NCBI GenBank assembly: GCA_022599995.1
Contig: JAHZLG010000092.1
Coordinates: forward strand, 1-6,930
Source of the DNA: Alphaproteobacteria bacterium
GTDB lineage: Bacteria; Pseudomonadota; Alphaproteobacteria; CBDBCS01; JAHZLG01
Direction of reading: 5' to 3'
DNA length: 6,930 bases
In this document: in pieces, positions 1 through 5,665 of the stretch
How the letters are laid out: every line of letters begins with the position of its first letter
Numbering within the stretch: position 1 is the first letter of the stretch
The notes under the pieces: generated by a model
Databases searched by the model: none
Seen by the model: only the letters and a program-made list of their open reading frames with translations
What the model was told of the DNA's origin: nothing
Position numbers and translations under genes: made by a program

Positions 1-693
1 ATACTTCCCATCTTCCCGCAAGTAGCGGGCTATCGCGCGGAATTCCTTCTTGTCCAATTGCTTGAGGCCGGGAAAGGTTTTTGCCCCTGTGTCCATGACC
101 AATTCAAGAAAAGCCACCCGCGTCCCCGAGGTCGGCGGCGGGCCAACAACCTCGATGGGCAAATCGGGCAACGAGGGATTGATCTGTTTCCAGTTGGTAT
201 ACGGATTGGGGATCAGGGTGTCTGCCCCTCCCTGTCCGTCCGACTGGGGGTCGGGCACTTTATTGGCGAGGGCCAAGAAGACCTCACGGCGAGTAAGTGA
301 TTGAAGGGCACCCCCCTTGGCATGCGCCATCACAATGCCATCATAGCCGACATGAACCTCGACCACATCGGTCACCCCGTTGTCGAAGCAGTCTTGAAGC
401 TGTGCCCGCTTAATGCGCGACGACGCGTTCGTAATGTCGGGCGTGCGGCGATCAATTCCCGCACAAAACAGCTTGACGCCGCCGCCTGTTCCCGTGGACT
501 CGACAATCGGAGCTGCATAACCCGTTTTGCGGGCAAATCGCTCGGATACTGCCGCGGTGAAGGGGTAAACGGTCGACGACCCGACAATCGTGATTTCCTG
601 CGCGGCCCCTTGGGCTAGCGGCAATAATGCTAGTGCTATCGCAAGGGTGGGGACAAGCCGTCGCTTGAGGAAAAGTCTTGGTAAGCAAACCAT
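1..693 (-). CDS. pstS: PstS-like periplasmic phosphate-binding protein, 3' end cut by window edge
   Basis: Reading the minus strand from ATG 693-691 gives 231 residues with no stop before the window edge, so the C-terminus is missing. Full alphaproteobacterial PstS proteins are roughly 340 residues. The N-terminus is a secretory signal peptide: basic RLFLKRR at 6-12, a hydrophobic stretch from 13 to about 27, and likely cleavage near QGAA/QE (29-33). The mature protein opens with EITIVGSSTVYPF (33-45), followed by VESTGTGGG (64-72), LFCAG (75-79), PDITNASSRI (85-94), GYDGIVMA (about 116-123) and GPPPTSGTR (184-192). These are the phosphate-contact loops of PstS-type proteins. Cys77 and Cys102 may form a disulfide, as is usual in this subfamily. 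Known role: captures phosphate in the periplasm for the PstCAB ABC transporter, whose genes would lie beyond the left edge. AAGG lies 8 nt upstream of the start, the best ribosome site in the window. A T10 run (coding sense) lies just upstream of it. No Pho box was recognised. Confidence 0.92.
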   Translation of the reverse strand, partial: MVCLPRLFLKRRLVPTLAIALALLPLAQGAAQEITIVGSSTVYPFTAAVSERFARKTGYAAPIVESTGTGGGVKLFCAGIDRRTPDITNASSRIKRAQLQDCFDNGVTDVVEVHVGYDGIVMAHAKGGALQSLTRREVFLALANKVPDPQSDGQGGADTLIPNPYTNWKQINPSLPDLPIEVVGPPPTSGTRVAFLELVMDTGAKTFPGLKQLDKKEFRAIARYLREDGKY

Positions 694-708
694 CTCTGTA
701 ACCTTGCG

Positions 709-718
709 AAAAAAAAAA
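709..718. repeat. A10 homopolymer in the leader of the pstS-like gene
   Basis: Ten consecutive A on the plus strand, read as T10 in the sense of the pstS-like gene. The run lies 16-25 nt upstream of that start codon and just before the likely ribosome site. No hairpin precedes it on the minus strand, so it does not look like a terminator. Runs of this length can change by slippage and could alter expression of the gene; that is inference. Confidence 0.8.
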
Positions 719-872
719 CAAGGGAGAAAACACTGCTAAACCACGATCGCGCCCATGCGCGTGCTGGGCAAAATCCCAGTGGTAGGGGAAGAAATTCTTC
801 ACGGGGAGCCATGGCAATACCCTGCCCTGTTTGCCCCCCTAGATAGAGAAGCGGCTCTTCGCTTGCAACCCC

Positions 873-1022
873 CTTGCCTGTCTCTGCCTGTCTCTGCTTG
901 CCTGTCTCTGCCTGTCTCTGCCTGTCTGCCTCTGCCGTTCTCTACCTGCCTGCCTCTGCCTACCTCCCTGTCTCTGCCTGCCTCTGCTTGCCGCCTCTGC
1001 CTTTCTCTGCCCGACTGCCTCC
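873..1022. repeat. Degenerate CCTGTCTCTG tandem repeat
   Basis: About 150 bp of pyrimidine-rich sequence made of a 10-bp unit (TGTCTCTGCC and variants such as TGCCTCTGCC and TTTCTCTGCC), with TGCC or TTGCC spacers every few copies. It fills most of the 357-nt gap between the racemase stop and the pstS-like start, both on the minus strand. I see no convincing gene in this gap. The remainder (about 720-870) holds only minor symmetry, such as CTGGG/CCCAG around 763-778 and GAAGAA/TTCTTC at 788-800. The minus strand of the array is purine-rich. The copies are unequal, so this is an old or decaying array rather than a fresh expansion. Confidence 0.85.
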
Positions 1023-1050
1023 CCTCAGGTGGTCGGCGTGGGTAGAATAA

Positions 1051-1773
1051 TCACGACTCGTGCTGACCAAGGCACAACAGATCGACAATGTCCAAGACAG
1101 GATAGGGCACCTGCTCACGCAACCATGGCTTCCAAACGCCAAGGTTGGTGCACTCGAGCACACAGCCACCTGCGTGCTGAGGCAGCGACCCACCCAGTGC
1201 ATTGCGATCTTCAAGCACCAATTCGGGCGGGAAGGCGACTCGATCGTTGGCGATAGTCGGGAAAAAACCTTGGGATTGCTCCATCCCGATAAGGTGATCC
1301 TCTTCCGCGAGCAGGCGGGGGAAGTGGGAACGAAAAACGCGTGAATCGAAGGTGACGACCACCAAGCCTTGGGCCGACAGCTGGCGCAACAAGGGCAGCC
1401 ACAGCAGCGAAGAGCCGACAATCCGCACCTTTGTTCCGAATTGCTGATGCCACCGCCGTTGATAGCGATAAAGAAACCCGCACGAGGTCGTGATGACCGA
1501 CGCGCCGCGCGCGATGAGGCTATCGATCGCCTGCTCGAAGGCGGGGATCAGCACGCTATCGTCCGGGGTGTGCTGGATGACCTGTGCGACAACGGCAACA
1601 TCCACCACCACGCGCGACACGGCGAATCCATGGCAATGGAGCGTGCTATCAGCTCCGATGTCCCCGTTGTCACGGGGGAAGCGGGTGTTCAATTGGAGCA
1701 CCCCGATATGCGGTCGAGGCACGGAAGAAGCTGCCGAGAGGTTGGGCGGCGAGTTGCACATGTGATTATCCAT
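1051..1773 (-). CDS. Asp/Glu/hydantoin racemase superfamily protein
   Basis: A 240-residue protein on the minus strand. It opens with IGVLQLNTRFPRDNGDIG (23-40), the N-terminal strand and loop of an aspartate/glutamate racemase-like subfamily. Two Cys motifs follow: VITTSCGF (93-100, Cys98) and CVLECTN (204-210, Cys208). In this superfamily two such cysteines on opposite sides of the active site act as the acid/base pair, so the catalytic set appears intact. The C-terminal VLDIVDL (226-232) fits the last strand and helix. Substrate cannot be read from sequence; aspartate, glutamate, hydantoin or maleate-type chemistry are all possible. The frame stays open through the neighbouring tRNA to 2100, but homology begins only near residue 22, so I chose ATG 1773. 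CGAGG directly touches that ATG, which is too close for a good ribosome site; ATG at 1761 is a reasonable alternative. It is divergent from tRNA-Lys and has no obvious partner gene. Confidence 0.85.
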   Translation of the reverse strand: MDNHMCNSPPNLSAASSVPRPHIGVLQLNTRFPRDNGDIGADSTLHCHGFAVSRVVVDVAVVAQVIQHTPDDSVLIPAFEQAIDSLIARGASVITTSCGFLYRYQRRWHQQFGTKVRIVGSSLLWLPLLRQLSAQGLVVVTFDSRVFRSHFPRLLAEEDHLIGMEQSQGFFPTIANDRVAFPPELVLEDRNALGGSLPQHAGGCVLECTNLGVWKPWLREQVPYPVLDIVDLLCLGQHES

Positions 1774-1855
1774 CCTCGGTACGTTATCGCACGATAGGGG
1801 AGAGGGCAATAAGTGTTTGCATTCCCTTCCCCTGCGTGATAGTGTGCACCCCCAT

Positions 1856-1908
1856 CGTCTGGGGGGCGAGCTTCGTCCGGGGGGCGAGCTTCGTCTGGGG
1901 GCGAGCTT
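1856..1908. repeat. 18-bp G-rich tandem repeat, three copies
   Basis: Units at 1856-1873, 1874-1891 and 1892-1908 follow CGTCTGGGGGGCGAGCTT. The second has one C for T and the third has lost one G. A decayed fourth copy (CGGGGGTGTGCGAGCT) continues to about 1924. The array lies between the racemase start and the tRNA gene. The preceding CCCCC at about 1849-1853 can pair with the G-runs. No coding role is seen. Confidence 0.9.
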
Positions 1909-1990
1909 CGGGGGTGTGCGAGCTGTGTCCTGGCTAGCAACCACTCCAGGGGCAACCAAACCCTGACGATAGCGGTTTACTAGGAAGCTA

Positions 1991-2009
1991 TCACTTGGGA
2001 CGTAAGTGA
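1991..2009. promoter_or_regulatory. Inverted repeat just upstream of tRNA-Lys
   Basis: TCACTT and AAGTGA form a perfect 6-bp inverted repeat with a 7-nt spacer, ending 7 nt before the mature tRNA 5' end. It may be an operator, a stem-loop in the precursor tRNA leader, or chance. I could not place a convincing -35/-10 pair around it; CTGACG at 1963 with AGCTAT at 1986 is weak. Confidence 0.25.
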
Positions 2010-2016
2010 CGCATGA

Positions 2017-2089
2017 GGGCCCATAGCTCAGCCGGTAGAGCAACTGACTTTTAATCAGTAGGTCGTAGGTTCGAATCCTACTGGGCTCA
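2017..2089 (+). tRNA. tRNA-Lys (anticodon UUU)
   Basis: A complete 73-nt cloverleaf can be drawn. The acceptor stem GGGCCCA (2017-2023) pairs with TGGGCTC (2082-2088), with one G-U at the second pair. The D stem is GCTC/GAGC (2026-2029 with 2038-2041), and its loop contains GG. The anticodon stem is ACTGA/TCAGT (2043-2047 with 2055-2059), with loop CTTTTAA and anticodon TTT at 2050-2052. The T arm is GTAGG-TTCGAAT-CCTAC (2065-2081), and the discriminator A is at 2089. The 3' CCA is not encoded and must be added by tRNA nucleotidyltransferase. U34 would be expected to read both AAA and AAG. No clear terminator follows. Confidence 0.98.
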
Positions 2090-2225
2090 TGTTTTCCCAA
2101 CGCCTGCCGTGCTCATATGATACCCACGACCCTGACCAAAGGTGCCGTTGTGCTGGCTCTCGTGCTTGTGCGCTTGGCAAGGATGGTAGTCATACTGCCC
2201 GGGCACGCACTCAGAGAGTCAACTC

Positions 2226-2765
2226 ATGCATGCTTCTGATTCTGCCACCACCGCAGGGGCGTCTCTTGTCCCTGATTCCCGTGCCGCCTATCAACAGGGC
2301 AGGTTGCAGGGCAAGACCAGCGTGTTGGTGATAAACGGCCCTAATTTGAACATGCTCGGCAAGCGGGACACAGCAATCTACGGCGATACCACCCTTGCCA
2401 GCCTCGAGCAGACGTGCATCGAGACCGCGTCCTCACTCGGTCTTAGCGTGGGTTGTCTGCAGAGCAACAGTGAATCCGCGCTGATCGATGCCCTCCACTA
2501 TGCCGAGCACAACGCCTTAGGCGGTGTGGTGCTTAATGCTGGGGCTTTCTCTCATACCAGCCATGCCATTGCCGATGCCATCGAGATAGTCACGGGGTTG
2601 GTCATCGAAGTCCATCTTTCGAACATCCATGCCCGTGAGACATTTCGGCATCACTCGGTACTGTCGCGCGTCGCCAATGGCGTGATTGTCGGCGTTGGCG
2701 CGCAAGGTTATGTGTTGGCTTTGCAGTATCTTGCGACCCAATTGCGTCCCACCTTACCCGAATAA
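2226..2765 (+). CDS. aroQ: 3-dehydroquinate dehydratase, type II
   Basis: A 179-residue protein with the type II dehydroquinase signature. It catalyses dehydration of 3-dehydroquinate to 3-dehydroshikimate, the third step of the shikimate pathway, as a cytoplasmic dodecamer in known members. Visible motifs are VLVINGPNLNMLGKR (33-47), IYG (51-53, Tyr52 the catalytic tyrosine), LQSNSES (78-84), VLNAGAFSHTS (102-112), EVHLSNIHARE (128-138, His130 the catalytic histidine) and FRHHS (140-144). The usual QSNHEG motif reads QSNSES here; other families also carry Ser at that position, so activity is likely kept. The conserved core starts near residue 31, so the protein has an unusual hydrophilic N-terminal extension of about 30 residues, unless translation really starts at an internal GTG near 2322. 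AGAGAG lies upstream of ATG 2226 as a weak ribosome site. accB and accC follow in the same direction 160 nt downstream. Confidence 0.95.
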   Translation: MHASDSATTAGASLVPDSRAAYQQGRLQGKTSVLVINGPNLNMLGKRDTAIYGDTTLASLEQTCIETASSLGLSVGCLQSNSESALIDALHYAEHNALGGVVLNAGAFSHTSHAIADAIEIVTGLVIEVHLSNIHARETFRHHSVLSRVANGVIVGVGAQGYVLALQYLATQLRPTLPE

Positions 2766-2788
2766 CCCCTCCCCCCTGTGACAGGGTG

Positions 2789-2831
2789 CACCCCGGTCAC
2801 CCCGGTCACCCCGGTCACCGGGGGGGGGGGG
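2789..2831. repeat. CACCCCGGT triplicate repeat followed by a G12 tract
   Basis: Three perfect 9-bp copies of CACCCCGGT (2789-2797, 2798-2806, 2807-2815) run into CACC and then twelve G (2820-2831). CCCCGGT and ACCGGGG can fold as a tight stem, and the C-blocks can pair with the G-run in several registers. It follows the aroQ stop by about 23 nt. There is no T-run after the stem, so it is not a standard intrinsic terminator. It sits upstream of the candidate accB promoter and is a likely slippage site. Confidence 0.9.
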
Positions 2832-2860
2832 CGGTTAACGCTTGTTGACTCCTTGCTGAC

Positions 2861-2889
2861 TTGCAACGAATTTCCAGTCTCTGTATGGT
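2861..2889 (+). promoter_or_regulatory. Candidate sigma-70-type promoter for accBC
   Basis: TTGCAA at 2861-2866 and TATGGT at 2884-2889 are separated by exactly 17 nt, giving a predicted start near 2896 and a leader of about 30 nt before accB. TTGACT at 2844 is a closer -35 match but has no good -10 at normal spacing. This would allow accBC to be transcribed apart from aroQ. It rests on hexamer matching only. Confidence 0.4.
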
Positions 2890-2925
2890 GAGGCAGAATT
2901 ACACCTTCCTCCTGCGACCAATACT

Positions 2926-3474
2926 ATGTCCGAGAAGACCGAAAACCCGCCGCCATCCGTTTTGCGGTTCAGTTTCAACTACGTCTCTAAGCTGGCTGCC
3001 CTGATAGACGAACACCACCTCAATGACATTGAGGTGCACGATGGCGAATCCAAACTGCTTATTCGCCGAGCAGCGCCCTCTCTGGGTGCGATGGCCACGA
3101 GCCACGATGTCGTGCAGACGATGTCCGTCCCGGTGATGCCTGTCCCGCCGCCTGCGCCGTCGGCGACGGTGGTTGCCGCCCCGGCGAGCGGCGAGCCCTC
3201 CGCCTCGACGACAGATTCCTCGCCGCCGCCTGCTGCCGCAGGACACGTCATCACGTCGCCGATGGTAGGGACAGCCTACCTTTCCCCCGAGCCCGGGGCC
3301 GCGCAATTTGTGAACACGGGCGATAAGATCGATGTCGGCACTCCCTTGCTGATCGTTGAGGCAATGAAGATGATGAATCAAATCACTTCGGAAACCTCTG
3401 GCGCGGTGCTCGAGGTCTTGGTCTCGGATGGGCAACCCGTCGAATACGGGCAGCCCTTAGTCCGCATCGGATAA
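2926..3474 (+). CDS. accB: Biotin carboxyl carrier protein of acetyl-CoA carboxylase
   Basis: A 182-residue protein with standard BCCP architecture. The N-terminal part (about 12-48: SFNYVSKLAALIDEHHLNDIEVHDGESKL in pieces) contacts partner subunits in the family. A Pro/Ala/Ser-rich flexible linker spans about 66-105. The C-terminal biotinyl domain (about 107-182) begins with ITSPMVGTAYLSPEPG and contains EAMKMMNQI. Lys148 in EAMKM (145-149) is the residue biotinylated by biotin protein ligase. PEPGAAQ at 121-127 corresponds to the thumb typical of acetyl-CoA carboxylase carriers. Biotin on this domain carries CO2 from AccC to the carboxyltransferase AccAD to make malonyl-CoA. The stop is followed after 4 nt by accC, a translationally coupled pair. 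No Shine-Dalgarno sequence is seen before ATG 2926; the leader actually contains CTTCCTCC. The start is chosen because the N-terminal helix begins shortly after it. Confidence 0.96.
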   Translation: MSEKTENPPPSVLRFSFNYVSKLAALIDEHHLNDIEVHDGESKLLIRRAAPSLGAMATSHDVVQTMSVPVMPVPPPAPSATVVAAPASGEPSASTTDSSPPPAAAGHVITSPMVGTAYLSPEPGAAQFVNTGDKIDVGTPLLIVEAMKMMNQITSETSGAVLEVLVSDGQPVEYGQPLVRIG

Positions 3475-3478
3475 GCCT

Positions 3479-4825
3479 ATGTTGCAGAAGGTCTTGATTG
3501 TTAATCGTGGGGACATTGCCCTGCGCATTATCCGTGCTTGCCGCGAGCTGGGTATCTCGACCGTTGTTGCCCACTCCACCGTCGATGCGGAATCGATGGC
3601 GGTGCGGCTGGCGGACGAATCTGTTTGCATTGGACCGCCGCGTCCTGCGGAGAGCTATCTGAACATGCCGTCGGTTATGATGGCGGCGCGACTCACCGAT
3701 GCCGATGCCGTCCATCCCGGCGTTGGCTTTTTGTCCGAGAACGCCGAATTTGCCGAAATGGTAACCGCGCACGACCTCGTTTTCGTTGGCCCATCGGCAC
3801 AGCACATCCGGCAGATGGGTGATAAGGCATTGGCAAAGAGCACTGCCAAGGCGCTCGGCATTCCCGTCGTCCCCGGCTCAGATGGCGTGGTGGACACCGC
3901 AGAGGAAGCCCAAGATGTTGCCGATGGCATTGGATACCCCGTGCTCATCAAGGCCGTTGCTGGCGGCGGCGGGCGTGGCATGCGCGTGGTTGAGTCGCAC
4001 GATGACCTGCCCCAAGCCTTTGCTGCGTGTCGCCACGAGGCGCGCACCGCCTTCGGCAGTGATGCCGTGTACATTGAGAAGTACCTCGACAACCCGCGCC
4101 ACGTGGAAATCCAGCTTTTCGGCGACGGCAAAGGGGGAGCCGTCCATTACTTTGAACGCGACTGCTCCGTTCAACGCCGTCACCAGAAGCTGATCGAGGA
4201 GGCGACTGCTCCCGGCATCCCCGATGCACAGCGTCTTGCTATCTGCGAGGTTGCCCGCAAGGCAGTCGCCGAGCTCCAATATGCAGGGCCGGGCACGATC
4301 GAATTTCTCTATCTCGATGGGGCGTTTTACTTCATCGAAATGAACACCCGCCTGCAAGTCGAGCACCCCATATCCGAGATGCTCTGCGGCGTGGACTTGG
4401 TGCACGAGCAGTTGCGGGTGGCGTCCGGCTATGGCATGTCGCGTACCCAAGCGGACATTGTGCCGCAGGGACATGCCATCGAGTGTCGAATCAACGCAGA
4501 GACCTCCGAGGGGTTCCTGCCCTCCCCCGGACTTATCACTGCCGTGCATGCGCCGGGAGGGCCGGGGGTGCGGTTCGATGGACATATTTTTTCGGGATAC
4601 AAGGTTTCGCCCTATTACGATTCGTTGCTGGCAAAACTGATAGTGCACGCCCCGACGCGGGCACTAGCGATTACGCGGATGCAACGCGCCCTCGAAGAAT
4701 TTCACCTTGAGGGGGTTGCCTCACTGGCACCCTTCCACCAGCGGGTCATGGCAAACAAAGACTTTCAAGACGGCGGTGTCAGTATCAACTGGCTGCAGAA
4801 ACAGCTCGACGCGGGTACTCTGTGA
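3479..4825 (+). CDS. accC: Biotin carboxylase subunit of acetyl-CoA carboxylase
   Basis: At 448 residues it is almost the same length as E. coli AccC (449), and it aligns end to end by eye. It uses ATP and bicarbonate to carboxylate the biotin on AccB. The biotin carboxylase N-domain begins VLIVNRGDIALRIIRA (5-20). The ATP-grasp part has Lys116, Lys158, GGGGRGM (162-168), EKYLDNPRHVE (200-210, His208), Glu275 and Glu287. The bicarbonate and biotin site has RRHQK (Lys237), MNTRLQVEHP (Arg291, Gln293, Val294, Glu295) and CRINAE (Arg337). The C-domain ends with GGVSINWLQ. Two departures are visible. NRGEIA reads NRGDIA, which is conservative. HPGYGFLSEN reads HPGVGFLSEN, so Tyr82 of the E. coli enzyme is Val (codon GTT, 3722-3724). 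The start ATG lies 4 nt after the accB stop with only GGA as a ribosome site, so coupling to accB is likely. The usual aat-type neighbour seen downstream in many relatives is absent here. Confidence 0.97.
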   Translation: MLQKVLIVNRGDIALRIIRACRELGISTVVAHSTVDAESMAVRLADESVCIGPPRPAESYLNMPSVMMAARLTDADAVHPGVGFLSENAEFAEMVTAHDLVFVGPSAQHIRQMGDKALAKSTAKALGIPVVPGSDGVVDTAEEAQDVADGIGYPVLIKAVAGGGGRGMRVVESHDDLPQAFAACRHEARTAFGSDAVYIEKYLDNPRHVEIQLFGDGKGGAVHYFERDCSVQRRHQKLIEEATAPGIPDAQRLAICEVARKAVAELQYAGPGTIEFLYLDGAFYFIEMNTRLQVEHPISEMLCGVDLVHEQLRVASGYGMSRTQADIVPQGHAIECRINAETSEGFLPSPGLITAVHAPGGPGVRFDGHIFSGYKVSPYYDSLLAKLIVHAPTRALAITRMQRALEEFHLEGVASLAPFHQRVMANKDFQDGGVSINWLQKQLDAGTL

Positions 4826-4842
4826 TTCTGTGATTCTGTGAT
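4819..4842. repeat. TCTGTGAT, three perfect copies across the accC stop
   Basis: Copies at 4819-4826, 4827-4834 and 4835-4842. The accC stop TGA (4823-4825) lies in the first copy, so changes in copy number would not alter the protein. This looks like a local slippage duplication at the end of the gene. Confidence 0.9.
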
Positions 4843-4877
4843 TGTAGCACCCCGTTTGGCATTGCCTCCCATCGTTG

Positions 4878-4992
4878 TCGGTGGTGATTGGTGGTCGGTG
4901 GTTTGTCGGTGGTGATTGCTGATTGGTTGTCGGCGGTTTGTCGGTGGTGCTTGGTGGTCGGTGATGCTCGGTGGTCGGTGGTGGTCGGTGGT
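4878..4992. repeat. TCGGTGGT-rich repeat array
   Basis: Seven exact copies of TCGGTGGT plus TCGGCGGT and TCGGTGAT variants occur within 115 bp. They are joined by GATTG-, TTTG- and GCTTG-type spacers, with a higher-order pattern in which GTCGGTGGTGATTG recurs. It occupies the first half of the 476-nt gap between accC and the thioredoxin gene. The second half (4993-5301) has no gene I can support. Open frames across the array on either strand give only repetitive peptides rich in Thr, Pro, His, Val, Gly and Trp. Confidence 0.88.
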
Positions 4993-5128
4993 AACGGTTG
5001 CCACATGTCGATTCTATGCCCATGGCACTACACCCCATTGCTATCGTGCCACATTGATCTTGGGTGATACTTGCCTCTTGTCCCCTCGTGCTCCATATTG
5101 TGGGGACGGGATACTTCCCAATGCATAT

Positions 5129-5147
5129 GAGGCTCGCATTTAGCCTC
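5129..5147. other. Stem-loop in the accC-thioredoxin gap
   Basis: GAGGCT and AGCCTC form a perfect 6-bp stem around a 7-nt loop (CGCATTT). No T-run follows, so an intrinsic terminator is not supported. It could be a leader structure of the thioredoxin mRNA if transcription starts upstream, for example from the weak TTGCCT (5071) / CATATT (5094) pair with 17-nt spacing. Confidence 0.3.
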
Positions 5148-5202
5148 TGTGTGCAAGTAAATGCGCTGCGTTGCCGGCCGAGGCATGCCCCCTGAAGCAG
5201 CA

Positions 5203-5226
5203 CCTGCCTGCCTGCCTGCTTGCTTG
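5203..5226. repeat. Tetranucleotide repeat (CCTG)4(CTTG)2
   Basis: Four CCTG units followed by two CTTG units lie 76 nt upstream of the thioredoxin start, with further scattered TTGCCTG nearby at about 5254. The motif echoes the CCTG/CTTG content of the array at 873-1022. This is a short microsatellite in the leader or promoter region of the next gene. Confidence 0.85.
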
Positions 5227-5301
5227 TCAGTCTCGAGGCGATGCGCTGATAGCTTGCCTGCTCATAGCAACCCCTTACCCCTCCCATGGGATCGACGATA
5301 G

Positions 5302-5625
5302 ATGTCCGCTGTCAAAACCTTTACCAAGCAAAATTTCTCTGCCGAGGTGTTGCAAAACGCGCACCCTGTCTTGATCGATTTCTGGGCTGAGTGGTGCTCG
5401 CCATGCCTGGCGATCGCCCCGGTGATCGAAAAGATTGCCGAAGAGTTTGCCGCCTCGGTCACCGTGGGCAAATTGAACATTGACGAACATATCGAGATAC
5501 CCACCGAGTACGGCGTCCGAGGCATCCCGACCTTGATGCTGTTCAAAAACGGTGAGGTATGTGATACCCTGGTGGGGGCGGCTAGTCATTCGGCGATCAC
5601 GGAATGGTTGGAGATGCACGTCTAG
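5302..5625 (+). CDS. trxA: Thioredoxin with WCSPC active site
   Basis: At 107 residues it has the length of a single-domain cytoplasmic thioredoxin (E. coli 108-109) with no signal peptide. It would reduce disulfides in target proteins and be recycled by thioredoxin reductase. The fold is clear: LIDFWAEWCSPC (24-35) with buried Asp26 and redox Cys32 and Cys35, KLNIDE (57-62), the cis-proline loop GVRGIPT (71-77, Pro76), and LMLFKNGE (78-85). The usual WCGPC motif reads WCSPC, and the following Lys/Arg is Leu36. Both affect the surface and redox properties of the active-site helix. Cys87 is an extra cysteine outside the active site. A weak GGGA lies about 11 nt upstream of ATG 5302; another ATG at 5286 is out of frame. 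The gene appears monocistronic, flanked by repeat-rich sequence and followed by stem-loops. Confidence 0.94.
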   Translation: MSAVKTFTKQNFSAEVLQNAHPVLIDFWAEWCSPCLAIAPVIEKIAEEFAASVTVGKLNIDEHIEIPTEYGVRGIPTLMLFKNGEVCDTLVGAASHSAITEWLEMHV

Positions 5626-5653
5626 CGTGCACCAAGGGAGCATCGGAAGCTCC
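5615..5653 (+). terminator. Two stem-loops at the thioredoxin 3' end, possible terminator
   Basis: TGCACG (5615-5620) and CGTGCA (5626-5631) form a perfect 6-bp stem whose 5-nt loop TCTAG contains the stop codon. A second stem, GGAGC (5637-5641) with GCTCC (5649-5653), is followed by TTATT. The second has the shape of a weak intrinsic terminator with a poor U-tract. The first could protect the mRNA end or slow termination. Confidence 0.4.
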
Positions 5654-5665
5654 TTATTGCCATTG

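Noticed and set aside
1..10. Direct repeat of GATACTTCCCA-like sequence with 5110-5120
   Set aside because: The shared stretch is about ten bases, one copy is inside the pstS-like coding sequence, and it is within what chance allows.
873..1022. Low-complexity protein on the plus strand (frame from 755 to 1045)
   Set aside because: Its sequence is only a translation of the CCTGTCTCTG repeat (Leu/Pro/Ser/Cys runs), with no ribosome site and no recognisable domain.
1774..2100. Upstream extension of the racemase frame to ATG 2100 (349 residues)
   Set aside because: The extra 109 codons read through tRNA-Lys in antisense (giving the SRIRTYDLLIKSQLLYRLSYGP-like peptide often seen as a false protein) and through the 18-bp repeat; racemase similarity begins only after residue 130 of that frame.
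2789..2840. Intrinsic terminator after aroQ
   Set aside because: The CCCCGGT/ACCGGGG stem is followed by a G-run and GCGGTTAACG, not a T-tract, so it was kept only as a repeat with possible structure.
3878..4648. 256-residue minus-strand frame inside accC
   Set aside because: It is antisense to a fully conserved biotin carboxylase gene; long shadow frames are expected in GC-rich coding sequence.
4721..5287. 188-residue minus-strand frame rich in Thr, Pro and His
   Set aside because: It overlaps the 3' end of accC in antisense and otherwise translates the TCGGTGGT array; composition is explained by the repeat.
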